Shown here: positions 27,966-36,347 of the stretch, one piece after another | How positions within the stretch are numbered: position 1 is the stretch's first letter | Layout of the letters: every line of letters begins with the position of its first letter | Source: JACJXF01 sp038316435 | GTDB lineage: Bacteria; Bacteroidota; Bacteroidia; Bacteroidales; GCA-2748055 | NCBI GenBank assembly: GCA_038316435.1 | Contig: JBBQAQ010000003.1 | Location: 100,629 to 164,628 of the forward strand | DNA length: 64,000 nt | Reading direction: 5' to 3' | Position numbers and translations under genes: made by a program | Notes under the pieces: model-generated | Databases searched by the model: none | Seen by the model: only the letters and a program-made list of their open reading frames with translations | What the model was told of the DNA's origin: nothing

Positions 27966-29774
27966 TTACTTTAGCCCATTCAGGTAAGTTTTCATCAGTT
28001 TTGCTTTTTTTTCTCCTAAAAGACTTTTCAATTTTTCCTCTGACAAATTTTTCAATTCTTCCATGTTGCTTACTTGCTCCCACAGTTTTCTGATAGCGCT
28101 TTCTCCAATTCCAGGAATACTTGTTAAGTCGGATTTTAGCATTCCAGCAGATCTTTTTAGCCGATGAAAAGTAATACCAAATCTATGTGCTTCATTTCTC
28201 ATTTGTTGAATGAGCTTAAGAGATTCGGAATTTTTATCAATGTACAGAGGCACTGGATCATCCGGAAAATATATTTCTTCGAGACGTTTTGCAATTCCAA
28301 TGACGGCAATTTTTCCCCTTAGGTTCAGTTCGTTTAAACTCTCAACTGCAGCGCTGAGCTGACCTTTTCCACCATCAATAATAATTAATTGCGGTAAATC
28401 AAGATTTTCATTTATAATCCGAGAGTAACGGCGCGTAACTATTTCCTTCATAGATGCAAAATCATCTGGCCCGATTACTGTTTTAATATTGAAATGCCTA
28501 TACTCCTTTTTTGCTGGTTTAGCATTTTTAAATACGACACAAGCAGCAACTGGGTTAGAACCCTGAATATTGCTATTATCAAAGCATTCAATATGTATGG
28601 GGACAGAATCTAGTCTTAAGTCCTTTTTAAGTGTCGAAAGAATTCTGAAACTTGCTTTTTCAGGAGTCACTGAATTTTTTTGCCGATTTCGTTCTAGCAT
28701 AAAGTACTTAGCATTCCGTTCAGAGAGTTCCAACAGCTTTTTTTTATCTCCAATTTTGGGTACTGTCAGGCTTACATTTTCCGGTATTGTTTCAATAAGA
28801 AATGGCAATATAATTTCTTTAGCGTCACTAAAAAGTCTTTCTCTTATTTCAAAAATTGCAAATTCAAGTAGTTCTTCTTTTGACTCATCCAATTTATTTT
28901 TTATTTCAACTGTATGAGCCTGAATTATTCCTCCGTTTACTACCTTTATAAAATTAACAAATGCTGCATCCTTATCCTGAACGATTGAAAACACATCAAC
29001 ATTATGAATGGCCGGGTTAACAATTGTAGATTTTGTTTGGAATTTTTCCAGCATTTCAATTTTTTGCTTTATCGATTCTGCGGCCTCGAACTCATATTTT
29101 AAAGAATGTTTCAACATTAGGCTATTAAGATGAAGGATCAAATCTTTAAGATTTCCCTTTAAAAGTTGGTGGATCTGGTCAATCGCGGTATTATAATCCT
29201 CTAAGGATTGAAGTCCTTCACAGGGTCCGATACAATTACCAATATGATATTCAAGACATTTTTTTATTTTGCCTTTTCTAATATTTTCTTCAGAAAGAAT
29301 AAAAGAACAAGTTCGCAGTTTATAAAGTTGGTGAACTAGAACCAATAGAGTTTTTACTGTAAAGGCTGATGTATAAGGCCCATAATATTTAGACCCATCG
29401 GAAACAATATTTCTTGTTGAAAAAACTCTGGGAAAGCGTTCATTTTTTATACAAATCCACGGAAAGGTTTTATCGTCTTTAAGGCTGACATTATATTTTG
29501 GCTGATACTGCTTAATCAGATTATTTTCGAGCAAGAGAGCGTCAGATTCAGTATCAACAACAATATGTTTAACCTCGGCAACCTTTTTAACAAGAACTCT
29601 AAGTTTATTATTTTCGTGAATAGTTTTTGAAAAATATGAATTAACTCTTTTTTTTAGATTTTTTGCCTTCCCAATATAAAGTAAGTTAGCCGAGGAATCA
29701 TAAAATTGGTAAACACCAGGCTTATCAGGAAGATTACTTATAATACTTTTAAAAATATTCTTTTCTTCTTTCAT
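27966..29774 (-). CDS. uvrC: Excinuclease ABC subunit C
   Basis: Makes both incisions around DNA lesions in nucleotide excision repair after UvrAB loading. The GIY-YIG nuclease (GVYQFYDSSANLLYIGKAKNLKKR-type, residues about 18-95) makes the 3' cut. A UVR motif (about 205-240) binds UvrB. The RNase H-like nuclease with FDNSNIQGSNPVAACVVF and IIDGGKGQLSAA makes the 5' cut. A helix-hairpin-helix (LTSIPGIGESAIRKL) ends the protein. Length 602 is normal. It is the last gene of the long minus-strand run, 16 bp after ade. Confidence 0.96.
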   Translation of the reverse strand: MKEEKNIFKSIISNLPDKPGVYQFYDSSANLLYIGKAKNLKKRVNSYFSKTIHENNKLRVLVKKVAEVKHIVVDTESDALLLENNLIKQYQPKYNVSLKDDKTFPWICIKNERFPRVFSTRNIVSDGSKYYGPYTSAFTVKTLLVLVHQLYKLRTCSFILSEENIRKGKIKKCLEYHIGNCIGPCEGLQSLEDYNTAIDQIHQLLKGNLKDLILHLNSLMLKHSLKYEFEAAESIKQKIEMLEKFQTKSTIVNPAIHNVDVFSIVQDKDAAFVNFIKVVNGGIIQAHTVEIKNKLDESKEELLEFAIFEIRERLFSDAKEIILPFLIETIPENVSLTVPKIGDKKKLLELSERNAKYFMLERNRQKNSVTPEKASFRILSTLKKDLRLDSVPIHIECFDNSNIQGSNPVAACVVFKNAKPAKKEYRHFNIKTVIGPDDFASMKEIVTRRYSRIINENLDLPQLIIIDGGKGQLSAAVESLNELNLRGKIAVIGIAKRLEEIYFPDDPVPLYIDKNSESLKLIQQMRNEAHRFGITFHRLKRSAGMLKSDLTSIPGIGESAIRKLWEQVSNMEELKNLSEEKLKSLLGEKKAKLMKTYLNGLK

Positions 29775-29790
29775 TTCTCAAGAAGTAAAA

Positions 29791-31419
29791 TCAGTTTTCG
29801 AAAAGATCTGTAAATTCAAATCTTACACCATCAAATAGTCCCTTATTGCTAAGTTTTAATTCTGGAATTACCAACAAGGACATAAAGCTTAATGTCATAA
29901 AAGGAGCCTTTAGCTTAGATCCTAAATCTGCCGCCGCATTATTTAGCCGCAAATACTGTTCTGCAACCCATTCACCTTTTTGGTCAGACATTATACCTGC
30001 AATTGGCAAAGGAATACCAGAAACAGAAATTCCGTTATGAACTGCTACTCCCCCTTTATTTTTCACGATCCAGTTTATACATTCTGCAATTTGATCATTA
30101 TTAACTCCAACAGCAATAATATTATGAGAATCGTGTGCAATTGAACTTGCAATTGCCCCTTTCTTTAATCCAAAATTATGAATATATGCAATTACAGGTT
30201 TCTCCTTCTCATATCGGTTTAAAACAACTAGTTTTAAGATATCTTTAGTTATATCAGAAGCAAGGTCGATCCCATTAGATTTGAGAGTTGTTTTAAAAGA
30301 TTTAGTAACAAGTTCGCCATCAGTAACTGAAATAACTTTTATTGAACAATTATTCTTCGGTCTGACAATAATTGAATCGGGGGAAATTTGCTTAGCGTTA
30401 AATCTATTTACAAGTTTTTGCTTTCTTATCTCCCTTAGTCCCTTTGAGCGATCGAAAACCTTTTGTCCTTTAATATAAGATTCGCTAACATCAAACTTCA
30501 CAATATTATCGACTCTTATAAAATCGCCCCCATCACCCACCCTGAGCATTCCCATATTTAGTCCATAATGTGAATTTGGATTAAGGGTAACTGTTTTGAT
30601 TAGGTTGAAAAGGTTTATTCCACGCTTTACTCCTTTAGCTAAAAGCATATTTATATGACCTTCCAAAAGATCATCAGGGTGAAGGTCATCAGAACATAGG
30701 AAAACACTATTTGGATATTTATCAATGAGTGGCCATAAAGCATCAAAATTTTTAGCGGCACTCCCCTCTCTAATTTGGATCTTCATTCCCAAATTTATCT
30801 TTTCTGTTGCCTCGTCTATCGTGGAGCATTCATGGTCAGTTTCAATTCCAGCGCCAACATACTTTTTTAGCTCCTGTCCTGTCAGACCAGGAGCGTGTCC
30901 ATCAATTCTCTTATTATATCGTTTGGCAATATCTATTTTCTTATGCACTTCTTTCTCGTCGAAAATCACTCCTGGGTAATTCATTACTTCGGAAAGAAAT
31001 AAAAGTTTTTGATTTTCAAATAAGGACTCTATTTGGTTTGAACTAATTTTCCCACCAGAAGTTTCAAAATCTGTAGCCGGAACGCAACTCGGCACCCCGA
31101 AGAAAAATCTAAGATCGGCCTTACTTGCATTTTCAATCATATATTTAACCCCGTCCACGCCTAAGACATTTGCAATCTCGTGTGGATCTGAAACTACTGC
31201 AAGGGTACCATGTGAAATTGCTATTCTACCAAAATTCTGCGGAGTAAGCATAGAGCTTTCAATATGAATGTGGGAATCTATTAGACCTGGTAGCAAATAT
31301 GAATCCAACAAGGAATTAAGACGGTCAATGGAAACAATTAATCCGTCTTCGATCGATATCTCTGCCCCGTAGATTTCTTCTTTGAAGATATCTACCAAAT
31401 TTCCTCTGATTATTTCCAA
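29791..31419 (-). CDS. ade: Adenine deaminase
   Basis: Amidohydrolase that converts adenine to hypoxanthine and ammonia for purine salvage. Metal-binding and fold signatures are visible: LLPGLIDSHIHIESSML near residue 45, RIDGHAPGLTG, ETDHECSTIDEA, and FLCSDDLHPDDLL. The C-terminal AHDSHNIIAVGVND-like segment and GGVAVHNG are the adenine deaminase-specific half. Length 542 is within family range. The gene begins 21 bp after tandem parS sites and ends 16 bp before uvrC. Confidence 0.93.
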   Translation of the reverse strand: MEIIRGNLVDIFKEEIYGAEISIEDGLIVSIDRLNSLLDSYLLPGLIDSHIHIESSMLTPQNFGRIAISHGTLAVVSDPHEIANVLGVDGVKYMIENASKADLRFFFGVPSCVPATDFETSGGKISSNQIESLFENQKLLFLSEVMNYPGVIFDEKEVHKKIDIAKRYNKRIDGHAPGLTGQELKKYVGAGIETDHECSTIDEATEKINLGMKIQIREGSAAKNFDALWPLIDKYPNSVFLCSDDLHPDDLLEGHINMLLAKGVKRGINLFNLIKTVTLNPNSHYGLNMGMLRVGDGGDFIRVDNIVKFDVSESYIKGQKVFDRSKGLREIRKQKLVNRFNAKQISPDSIIVRPKNNCSIKVISVTDGELVTKSFKTTLKSNGIDLASDITKDILKLVVLNRYEKEKPVIAYIHNFGLKKGAIASSIAHDSHNIIAVGVNNDQIAECINWIVKNKGGVAVHNGISVSGIPLPIAGIMSDQKGEWVAEQYLRLNNAAADLGSKLKAPFMTLSFMSLLVIPELKLSNKGLFDGVRFEFTDLFEN

Positions 31420-31439
31420 TTTAATTTCAGTTTTAAGAC

Positions 31440-31471
31440 TGTTCCACGTGGAACATGTTCCACGTGAAACA
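31440..31471. promoter_or_regulatory. Tandem parS sites (ParB centromere)
   Basis: Two 16-bp near-palindromes abut without a gap: TGTTCCACGTGGAACA (31440-31455) and TGTTCCACGTGAAACA (31456-31471). Each matches the parS consensus TGTTTCACGTGAAACA with at most two changes, and the first is a perfect palindrome. They fill the gap between ade and mnmG and end exactly at the mnmG stop codon. ParB binding here would seed the origin-segregation complex. No parA or parB is in the window. Confidence 0.85.
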
Positions 31472-33346
31472 CTATTTTGAAATATACATTAAGAGAACTG
31501 AAATATCAGCCGGAGAAACTCCGCTAATTCTTGAAGCTTCGCCAATTGTTTCTGGTCTGATTTTAGTTAACTTTTGTCTAGCCTCAATTGATAAAGAGAT
31601 AATAGTATAAAAATCTAAATCATCTTTAATTTTAATACCTTCTAATCTCTTAATTTTTTCAGCCATTAACTTTTCACGTTCTATATAACCTTCATATTTA
31701 ATATCAATTTCTGCTGATTCGCAAATCTCATTAGCTCTGTTGCCGAATACAATTAAAAGTTCGTTAAATCCTGGAATGAAATCTATTAGGTTTGAAAGTG
31801 AAATCTGAGGGCGCCTCAGAATATCTATTAATTTAATTTTCTGAGTAATTGTATTTGTATCCTTTTCAGAAAGCAAGCTGTTAATCTGTTTAGGGCTCAC
31901 ACTCGTTTTTTCAAATAAGCTTCTTATTTCTTTCTTCCATTCTCTCTTTTGTAATAGTAAGTTTAACCTTTGTTCGTTAGCAAGGCCAAGGGTGAAAGCC
32001 AGTTCTGTTAATCTCTCATCTGCATCATCCTGCCTTAAAAGTATTCTATATTCAGCTCTGGAAGTAAACATTCTATAAGGTTCATCAACTCCTTTTGTAA
32101 TTAGGTCATCGATTAATACTCCAATATAAGCTTGATCGCGGCCAAGAACGAATTCATCTTTTTTCCTGATTTTCAAAGAGGCATTAATCCCAGCCATAAG
32201 TCCTTGAGCAGCGGCTTCCTCATAGCCTGTAGTTCCATTAATCTGTCCCGCAAAATATAAACCTTTGACTTTTTTTGTTTCTAAGGTTCTTGATAATTGT
32301 GTTGGTTGATAAAAATCGTATTCAATAGCGTATCCAGGGCGGAATATCTTCAGGTTCTCAAAACCACTAATTTTTTTTAAAGCTTCGTATTGAATTTGCC
32401 AAGGTAGAGATGAACTAAAACCGTTAAGATAATATTCAATTGTATTTGGTCCCTCCGGTTCTAAAAAAAGCTGATGTTGATCTTTTCCGGCAAATGTGTG
32501 AATTTTATCTTCAATGCTTGGGCAATATCTAGGTCCAATGCTTTTTATAGTTCCGTTATACATTGGAGAATCTGCAAGTCCTTCTCTAATTATTTCATGA
32601 ACATTAGAATTTGTATATGCAATATAGCAGCATTGATGTTTTGAATAATTTACCTCATAATCCAAATAAGAAAATTTTCTGTTTTCAAAATCACCATCCT
32701 GTTTTTCAAGAACTGAAAAATCAATGCTTCTTCCATCCAATCGAGCCGGCGTACCAGTTTTCATTCGACCTACTTCAAAACCATAATCTTTAAGTTGATC
32801 GGAAATGCCAATTGAAGCAGGTTCAGAAGCACGACCTCCATCAATTTGAGTTCTCCCAATATGCATAAGTCCATTCTGGAATGTTCCGCTTGTAAGAATA
32901 ACTGCAGATGCTTTAATACTAATTCCCATAAGAGTTCGCACCCCAGTAATCTTTCCCTTCTCTATAATTAAAGATATCGCCATATCTTGCCAAAAATCCA
33001 AATTTAGAGTTTGTTCCAGCATTTCTCTCCAAACAACACTAAATCTTGTTCTGTCACATTGAGCTCTAGGGCTCCACATTGCTGGACCCTTAGACCTGTT
33101 GAGAAGACGATATTGAATCATTGTGTCATCTGTAACTATGCCAGAATAACCACCGAGAGCATCAACTTCTCTTATAATTTGCCCTTTAGCCACACCCCCC
33201 ATTGCCGGGTTACAACTCATTTGCCCAAACTTTGTCATATCCATCGTTATTAACAAAGTTTTACTCCCCAAATTAGCTGAAGCTGCTGCGGCTTCACAAC
33301 CTGCATGACCAGCTCCAACAACAATTACATCATATTTCGGAAACAT
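31472..33346 (-). CDS. mnmG: tRNA uridine-5-carboxymethylaminomethyl modification enzyme MnmG
   Basis: FAD protein that with MnmE installs the carboxymethylaminomethyl group on U34 of tRNAs. Seen are the dinucleotide fold VIVVGAGHAGCEAA, the GQMSCNPAMGGVAKG signature, GRMKTGTPARLDG, GLYFAGQINGTTGYEEAA, and a helical C-terminal domain ending in ISGVSPADISVLLMYI. Length 624 is normal. Its stop codon directly touches tandem parS sites. mnmG (gidA) lies beside the origin and parAB in many bacteria, which fits. Confidence 0.97.
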   Translation of the reverse strand: MFPKYDVIVVGAGHAGCEAAAASANLGSKTLLITMDMTKFGQMSCNPAMGGVAKGQIIREVDALGGYSGIVTDDTMIQYRLLNRSKGPAMWSPRAQCDRTRFSVVWREMLEQTLNLDFWQDMAISLIIEKGKITGVRTLMGISIKASAVILTSGTFQNGLMHIGRTQIDGGRASEPASIGISDQLKDYGFEVGRMKTGTPARLDGRSIDFSVLEKQDGDFENRKFSYLDYEVNYSKHQCCYIAYTNSNVHEIIREGLADSPMYNGTIKSIGPRYCPSIEDKIHTFAGKDQHQLFLEPEGPNTIEYYLNGFSSSLPWQIQYEALKKISGFENLKIFRPGYAIEYDFYQPTQLSRTLETKKVKGLYFAGQINGTTGYEEAAAQGLMAGINASLKIRKKDEFVLGRDQAYIGVLIDDLITKGVDEPYRMFTSRAEYRILLRQDDADERLTELAFTLGLANEQRLNLLLQKREWKKEIRSLFEKTSVSPKQINSLLSEKDTNTITQKIKLIDILRRPQISLSNLIDFIPGFNELLIVFGNRANEICESAEIDIKYEGYIEREKLMAEKIKRLEGIKIKDDLDFYTIISLSIEARQKLTKIRPETIGEASRISGVSPADISVLLMYISK

Positions 33347-33402
33347 AAAATATTTTTGCTCAAAGATAATTATTTAAAAACAATTTAAATAAAGCGAACT
33401 GC

Positions 33403-33822
33403 CTATTGGGGAAATCTCTCTAGTGAAGAGTTTTCAAGAAGATGAATTATTTCTTTTGCTTCTTTTGTATCATCATTATATCCTAGCAAATGAAGAATGC
33501 CATGAATTATCACTCTGTGCAATTCCTTTTCAAATTCAACACTAAAGCTTTTAGAATTTTCAAATATGCGTTCTATACTAAGGTAAAGATCTCCAGAAAT
33601 ATGAGTTCCTTCATTATAATTAAAGGTAACTATATCAGTAAAGAAATCATGCTTCAAATACTTTTTGTTTATTTCCAAAAGATAATCATCAGTACAGAAT
33701 ATAATATTTATCTCCCCTACAGTAAAAGTGTGAGATACTATTTCGTTAAAAATCCACTTCTTAACTTTCAATTTTCCTTTTATAATAAAGGTTGGATGAG
33801 TAGAATGAAATAAGATCGACAA
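33403..33822 (-). CDS. ybeY: rRNA maturation endoribonuclease YbeY
   Basis: Single-strand endoribonuclease needed for 16S rRNA 3' processing and ribosome quality control. The zinc motif appears as HRVIIHGILHLLGYNDDTKEA, giving HGxLHLxGY with the first two histidines. The third ligand, normally His in GYDH, is replaced (GYNDD). I recall similar replacements in other Bacteroidota YbeY, so this is probably phylum-wide and not decay. The upstream part FTVGEINIIFCTDDYLLEINKKYL and VTFNY fit. Length 139 is normal. It overlaps nothing but lies 2 bp after the ATPase gene. Confidence 0.88.
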   Translation of the reverse strand: MSILFHSTHPTFIIKGKLKVKKWIFNEIVSHTFTVGEINIIFCTDDYLLEINKKYLKHDFFTDIVTFNYNEGTHISGDLYLSIERIFENSKSFSVEFEKELHRVIIHGILHLLGYNDDTKEAKEIIHLLENSSLERFPQ

Positions 33823-33824
33823 GA

Positions 33825-34223
33825 CTATTTTAAAGTAAAGGTTAGTTTAACCAAACTTCCATTTTCAGAAAATTCAATATTATCGGAAAGCTTTTGCATT
33901 AGAAATACACCACGACCATTAATCTTCTCAATATTTTCAGGAGACGTTGGGTCAGGAATATTCTTATAATCAAAACCAGATCCATAATCTCTAACGCTAA
34001 GAACTATACAGCTTTTTTCCTTCATCAACCAAATATCAACGACTTTACTTTCTTCGTTTTTATTACCATGAACTATGGCATTATTTGCAGCTTCAAGGGT
34101 TGCTATAAGAAGATTTCCATACACCTCATCATTCAGTGAAAGTTCAGAAGAAACCTCATCAACGAATTTTTCAACTTTTCGAAGTTCATCAGCTTTTGAA
34201 AATATTTTAAGTTCCTTTCTCAT
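33825..34223 (-). CDS. RsbW-like ATP-binding anti-sigma/serine kinase-type protein
   Basis: A 132-residue GHKL ATPase domain with no other domain. The N-box is EAANNAIVHGNK, the G1 box RDYGSGFDYK and the G2 box GRGVFLM, which is the HATPase_c_2 pattern of RsbW/SpoIIAB proteins. Those either bind a sigma factor or phosphorylate an anti-anti-sigma protein. No STAS or PP2C partner is in the window, so its target is unknown. It lies in the conserved run between the M23 protein and ybeY (2 bp to ybeY). Confidence 0.85.
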   Translation of the reverse strand: MRKELKIFSKADELRKVEKFVDEVSSELSLNDEVYGNLLIATLEAANNAIVHGNKNEESKVVDIWLMKEKSCIVLSVRDYGSGFDYKNIPDPTSPENIEKINGRGVFLMQKLSDNIEFSENGSLVKLTFTLK

Positions 34224-34351
34224 ATGTCCAAATGAATGTCACAAAACCTCCCCTTATACTGATAATCACAATAAAAGTTTCAAATCGTTTAAAATAATTC
34301 TAATAAAAATACAACTTAAGAATCGAAAACACTAAATAAAATAATGAATAA

Positions 34352-35548
34352 TTATTTTGCAAGCCAGCTTTCCGGATTTTGAGTTTCTTTGTCCTTCCAT
34401 ATTTCAAAATGAAACTTGGAGACATTTTGCTGATCCGTAAACACAGTCCCAATAATTGTCTTCGTTTTAACTTTATCACCCGCTTTAACTCTTACATCAA
34501 CCAGATTCTGATAAACAGTTCTAAAATCTCCATGTTTAATAATGACCGTATAGTTTGCTCCTAAAATGGCAATAACCTTTGTAACTTCTCCATCGAAAAT
34601 GCTACGAATTCTTGCACCCTCAATTGTATTGATATCAATACCATTACTATTAATTTTTATACCTTTCAGAACGGGGTGGTTTTGTTCGCCATATTTTCCG
34701 GTCAGAACTCCAGTTTCAGAAGGCCACGGCAACCGGCCCTTATTTTTTGTAAAATCAGAGGATATTAAAAGTTCCTCAGCAGTAAAAATGGAAGATTTTC
34801 TTGAAGCTTTTGCTTTAATTGCCTCTTCCTCAATCATACGTCTGATTTCTCTCTCTATTTCAGCCTGAACTCTTTCTCTTTTCTGAATTTCCTTTTTTAA
34901 TTCAGATTCCTTCGATTGCAATCTTTTAACTAAGGATAAACTCTTCAATTTATCTTGATCAAGATATCTCAATTCGCTTCTTCTTTCAACCAGAAGTCTT
35001 TCATTCAAAACTCGACTATCGGCTAAAGCATTTTTTTTATCACTCAAAATTTTCACGTCTTGTAAAAGCTGCGCTACTAAATCCTCCCGATATTTAGTTA
35101 AAAATTTTAAGTATCTAATTCTTTGGTACGCCTGATTTAGATCCCCAGAGGAAAACAGGTACATCATCGCATAATCATTATCAAGATTTCTTGAAGCCGA
35201 AACAATAAGACTTGCGTAATCTTCTTTTAATTTTTTTATTTTCTCTTCAAGGCGATAAATTTCCATTTTATTCACTTCGATATCTGACTTTAAAAAAATT
35301 AATTCCTGGCTAATATTCTCAACAATATATGAACCTAAAAAAATATTTTGTTGGATTAAAGTTAATTGATTTAAAGTAGAAATTTTAGATTTTTCTGTTT
35401 TCTCAAGTAGAGCCCGAGAATAATTTAATTGAGAAATATTCTCTTGCTTTTTCTTATCAAGTTCCTTACTATTTTGACCAAATAAAGAAACAGTTGATAA
35501 AACAGGAGCTATAAGAAAAAATAATATAAGTTTAATACTCAATTTCAC
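34352..35548 (-). CDS. EnvC-like M23 family murein hydrolase activator
   Basis: A 398-residue periplasmic protein. A signal peptide (1-24, ending SLFGQ) is followed by two long coiled-coil regions (about 25-245) and a C-terminal LytM/M23 domain (about 270-398). In that domain the zinc ligands look incomplete: NSNGIDINT replaces the usual HxGxD motif and the later HxH appears as KFHFEIW. This is the EnvC pattern, in which the domain activates amidases instead of cutting peptidoglycan itself. It overlaps the DUF4292 gene by 17 bp, so translation is probably coupled. Confidence 0.87.
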   Translation of the reverse strand: MKLSIKLILFFLIAPVLSTVSLFGQNSKELDKKKQENISQLNYSRALLEKTEKSKISTLNQLTLIQQNIFLGSYIVENISQELIFLKSDIEVNKMEIYRLEEKIKKLKEDYASLIVSASRNLDNDYAMMYLFSSGDLNQAYQRIRYLKFLTKYREDLVAQLLQDVKILSDKKNALADSRVLNERLLVERRSELRYLDQDKLKSLSLVKRLQSKESELKKEIQKRERVQAEIEREIRRMIEEEAIKAKASRKSSIFTAEELLISSDFTKNKGRLPWPSETGVLTGKYGEQNHPVLKGIKINSNGIDINTIEGARIRSIFDGEVTKVIAILGANYTVIIKHGDFRTVYQNLVDVRVKAGDKVKTKTIIGTVFTDQQNVSKFHFEIWKDKETQNPESWLAK

Positions 35549-36347
35549 GATACTTACTATTTACTACAAATGGTTTCACATCATGTTTAGTCAAAACAAT
35601 TTTTCCGATTTTAGCGGTAACATCAGCCTTATATTTGTCTTTTGTAAAACTTATTTGGACAATTTTTGGATATTCGTTTAAACTAAAATTTCCAGATAAT
35701 TCGGCTTTCAAAAAAAATTTATTTAAATTATCAGTTATATCAATCTCGTTTAATTGCCAACTATCCTTATTATATCGCGAAGTAATAAACAGATTAGTAT
35801 TTACGGTCGATGAAAAAACAAAACAACTATCTTTTAAAATAAGTGTTTCTTTCATATTTTTCAAACTAAATTCTTTATCCAGAAGTACTCCCTTAAGAAG
35901 CAATGTTTCAATCTGCTTGTATGAAAAATTTACCCCATAAATTGAAGTTAAATTCTCAAGACGGCCAAAATAGAAACTTTTATCCAGCCTATTAATAACC
36001 TTCAAACTATCAGGAGTCAATTGAAGACGACCAAGTTCAAAACCCAAAAAATTTGCATTCGCATAAATAAAATTTCCCTGACTAATACTTACATTTAAGT
36101 TAAGTTTTTTTATTTCCCCGTCATCAAAGGTTATATCAATATTCTCACAAGAGTAGTATTTTGAAGAATATTTATTCAAATTTTTATAAAAAGTATTTTT
36201 AAAATCAGTATTTCTATTATCTGAAGCTAATGGATAAGATCTACAAGAAAATAAAAAAAATGAGCAAAAAAATAAAAAGCCTGCTAATCTATTCAGTTTC
36301 AGAAAACTGTAATAGTTTTTTATCAATAGTTTCCTTAGAAAATCCAT
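35532..36347 (-). CDS. DUF4292 lipoprotein
   Basis: A Bacteroidota-specific protein of 271 residues from the ATG at 36347. A hydrophobic stretch ending FFLFSC gives a lipobox, so it is probably a lipoprotein. The body is beta-rich (NIDITFDDGEIKKLNLNVS, ANFLGFELGRLQLTPDSL), resembling LolA-like or LolB-like folds described for this family. The start is uncertain: the chosen ATG overlaps the end of the TPR gene by 59 bp, and an in-frame TTG lies closer to the hydrophobic segment. It sits between a TPR gene and the EnvC-like gene, the order commonly found in the phylum. Function unknown. Confidence 0.78.
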   Translation of the reverse strand: MDFLRKLLIKNYYSFLKLNRLAGFLFFCSFFLFSCRSYPLASDNRNTDFKNTFYKNLNKYSSKYYSCENIDITFDDGEIKKLNLNVSISQGNFIYANANFLGFELGRLQLTPDSLKVINRLDKSFYFGRLENLTSIYGVNFSYKQIETLLLKGVLLDKEFSLKNMKETLILKDSCFVFSSTVNTNLFITSRYNKDSWQLNEIDITDNLNKFFLKAELSGNFSLNEYPKIVQISFTKDKYKADVTAKIGKIVLTKHDVKPFVVNSKYREIEY

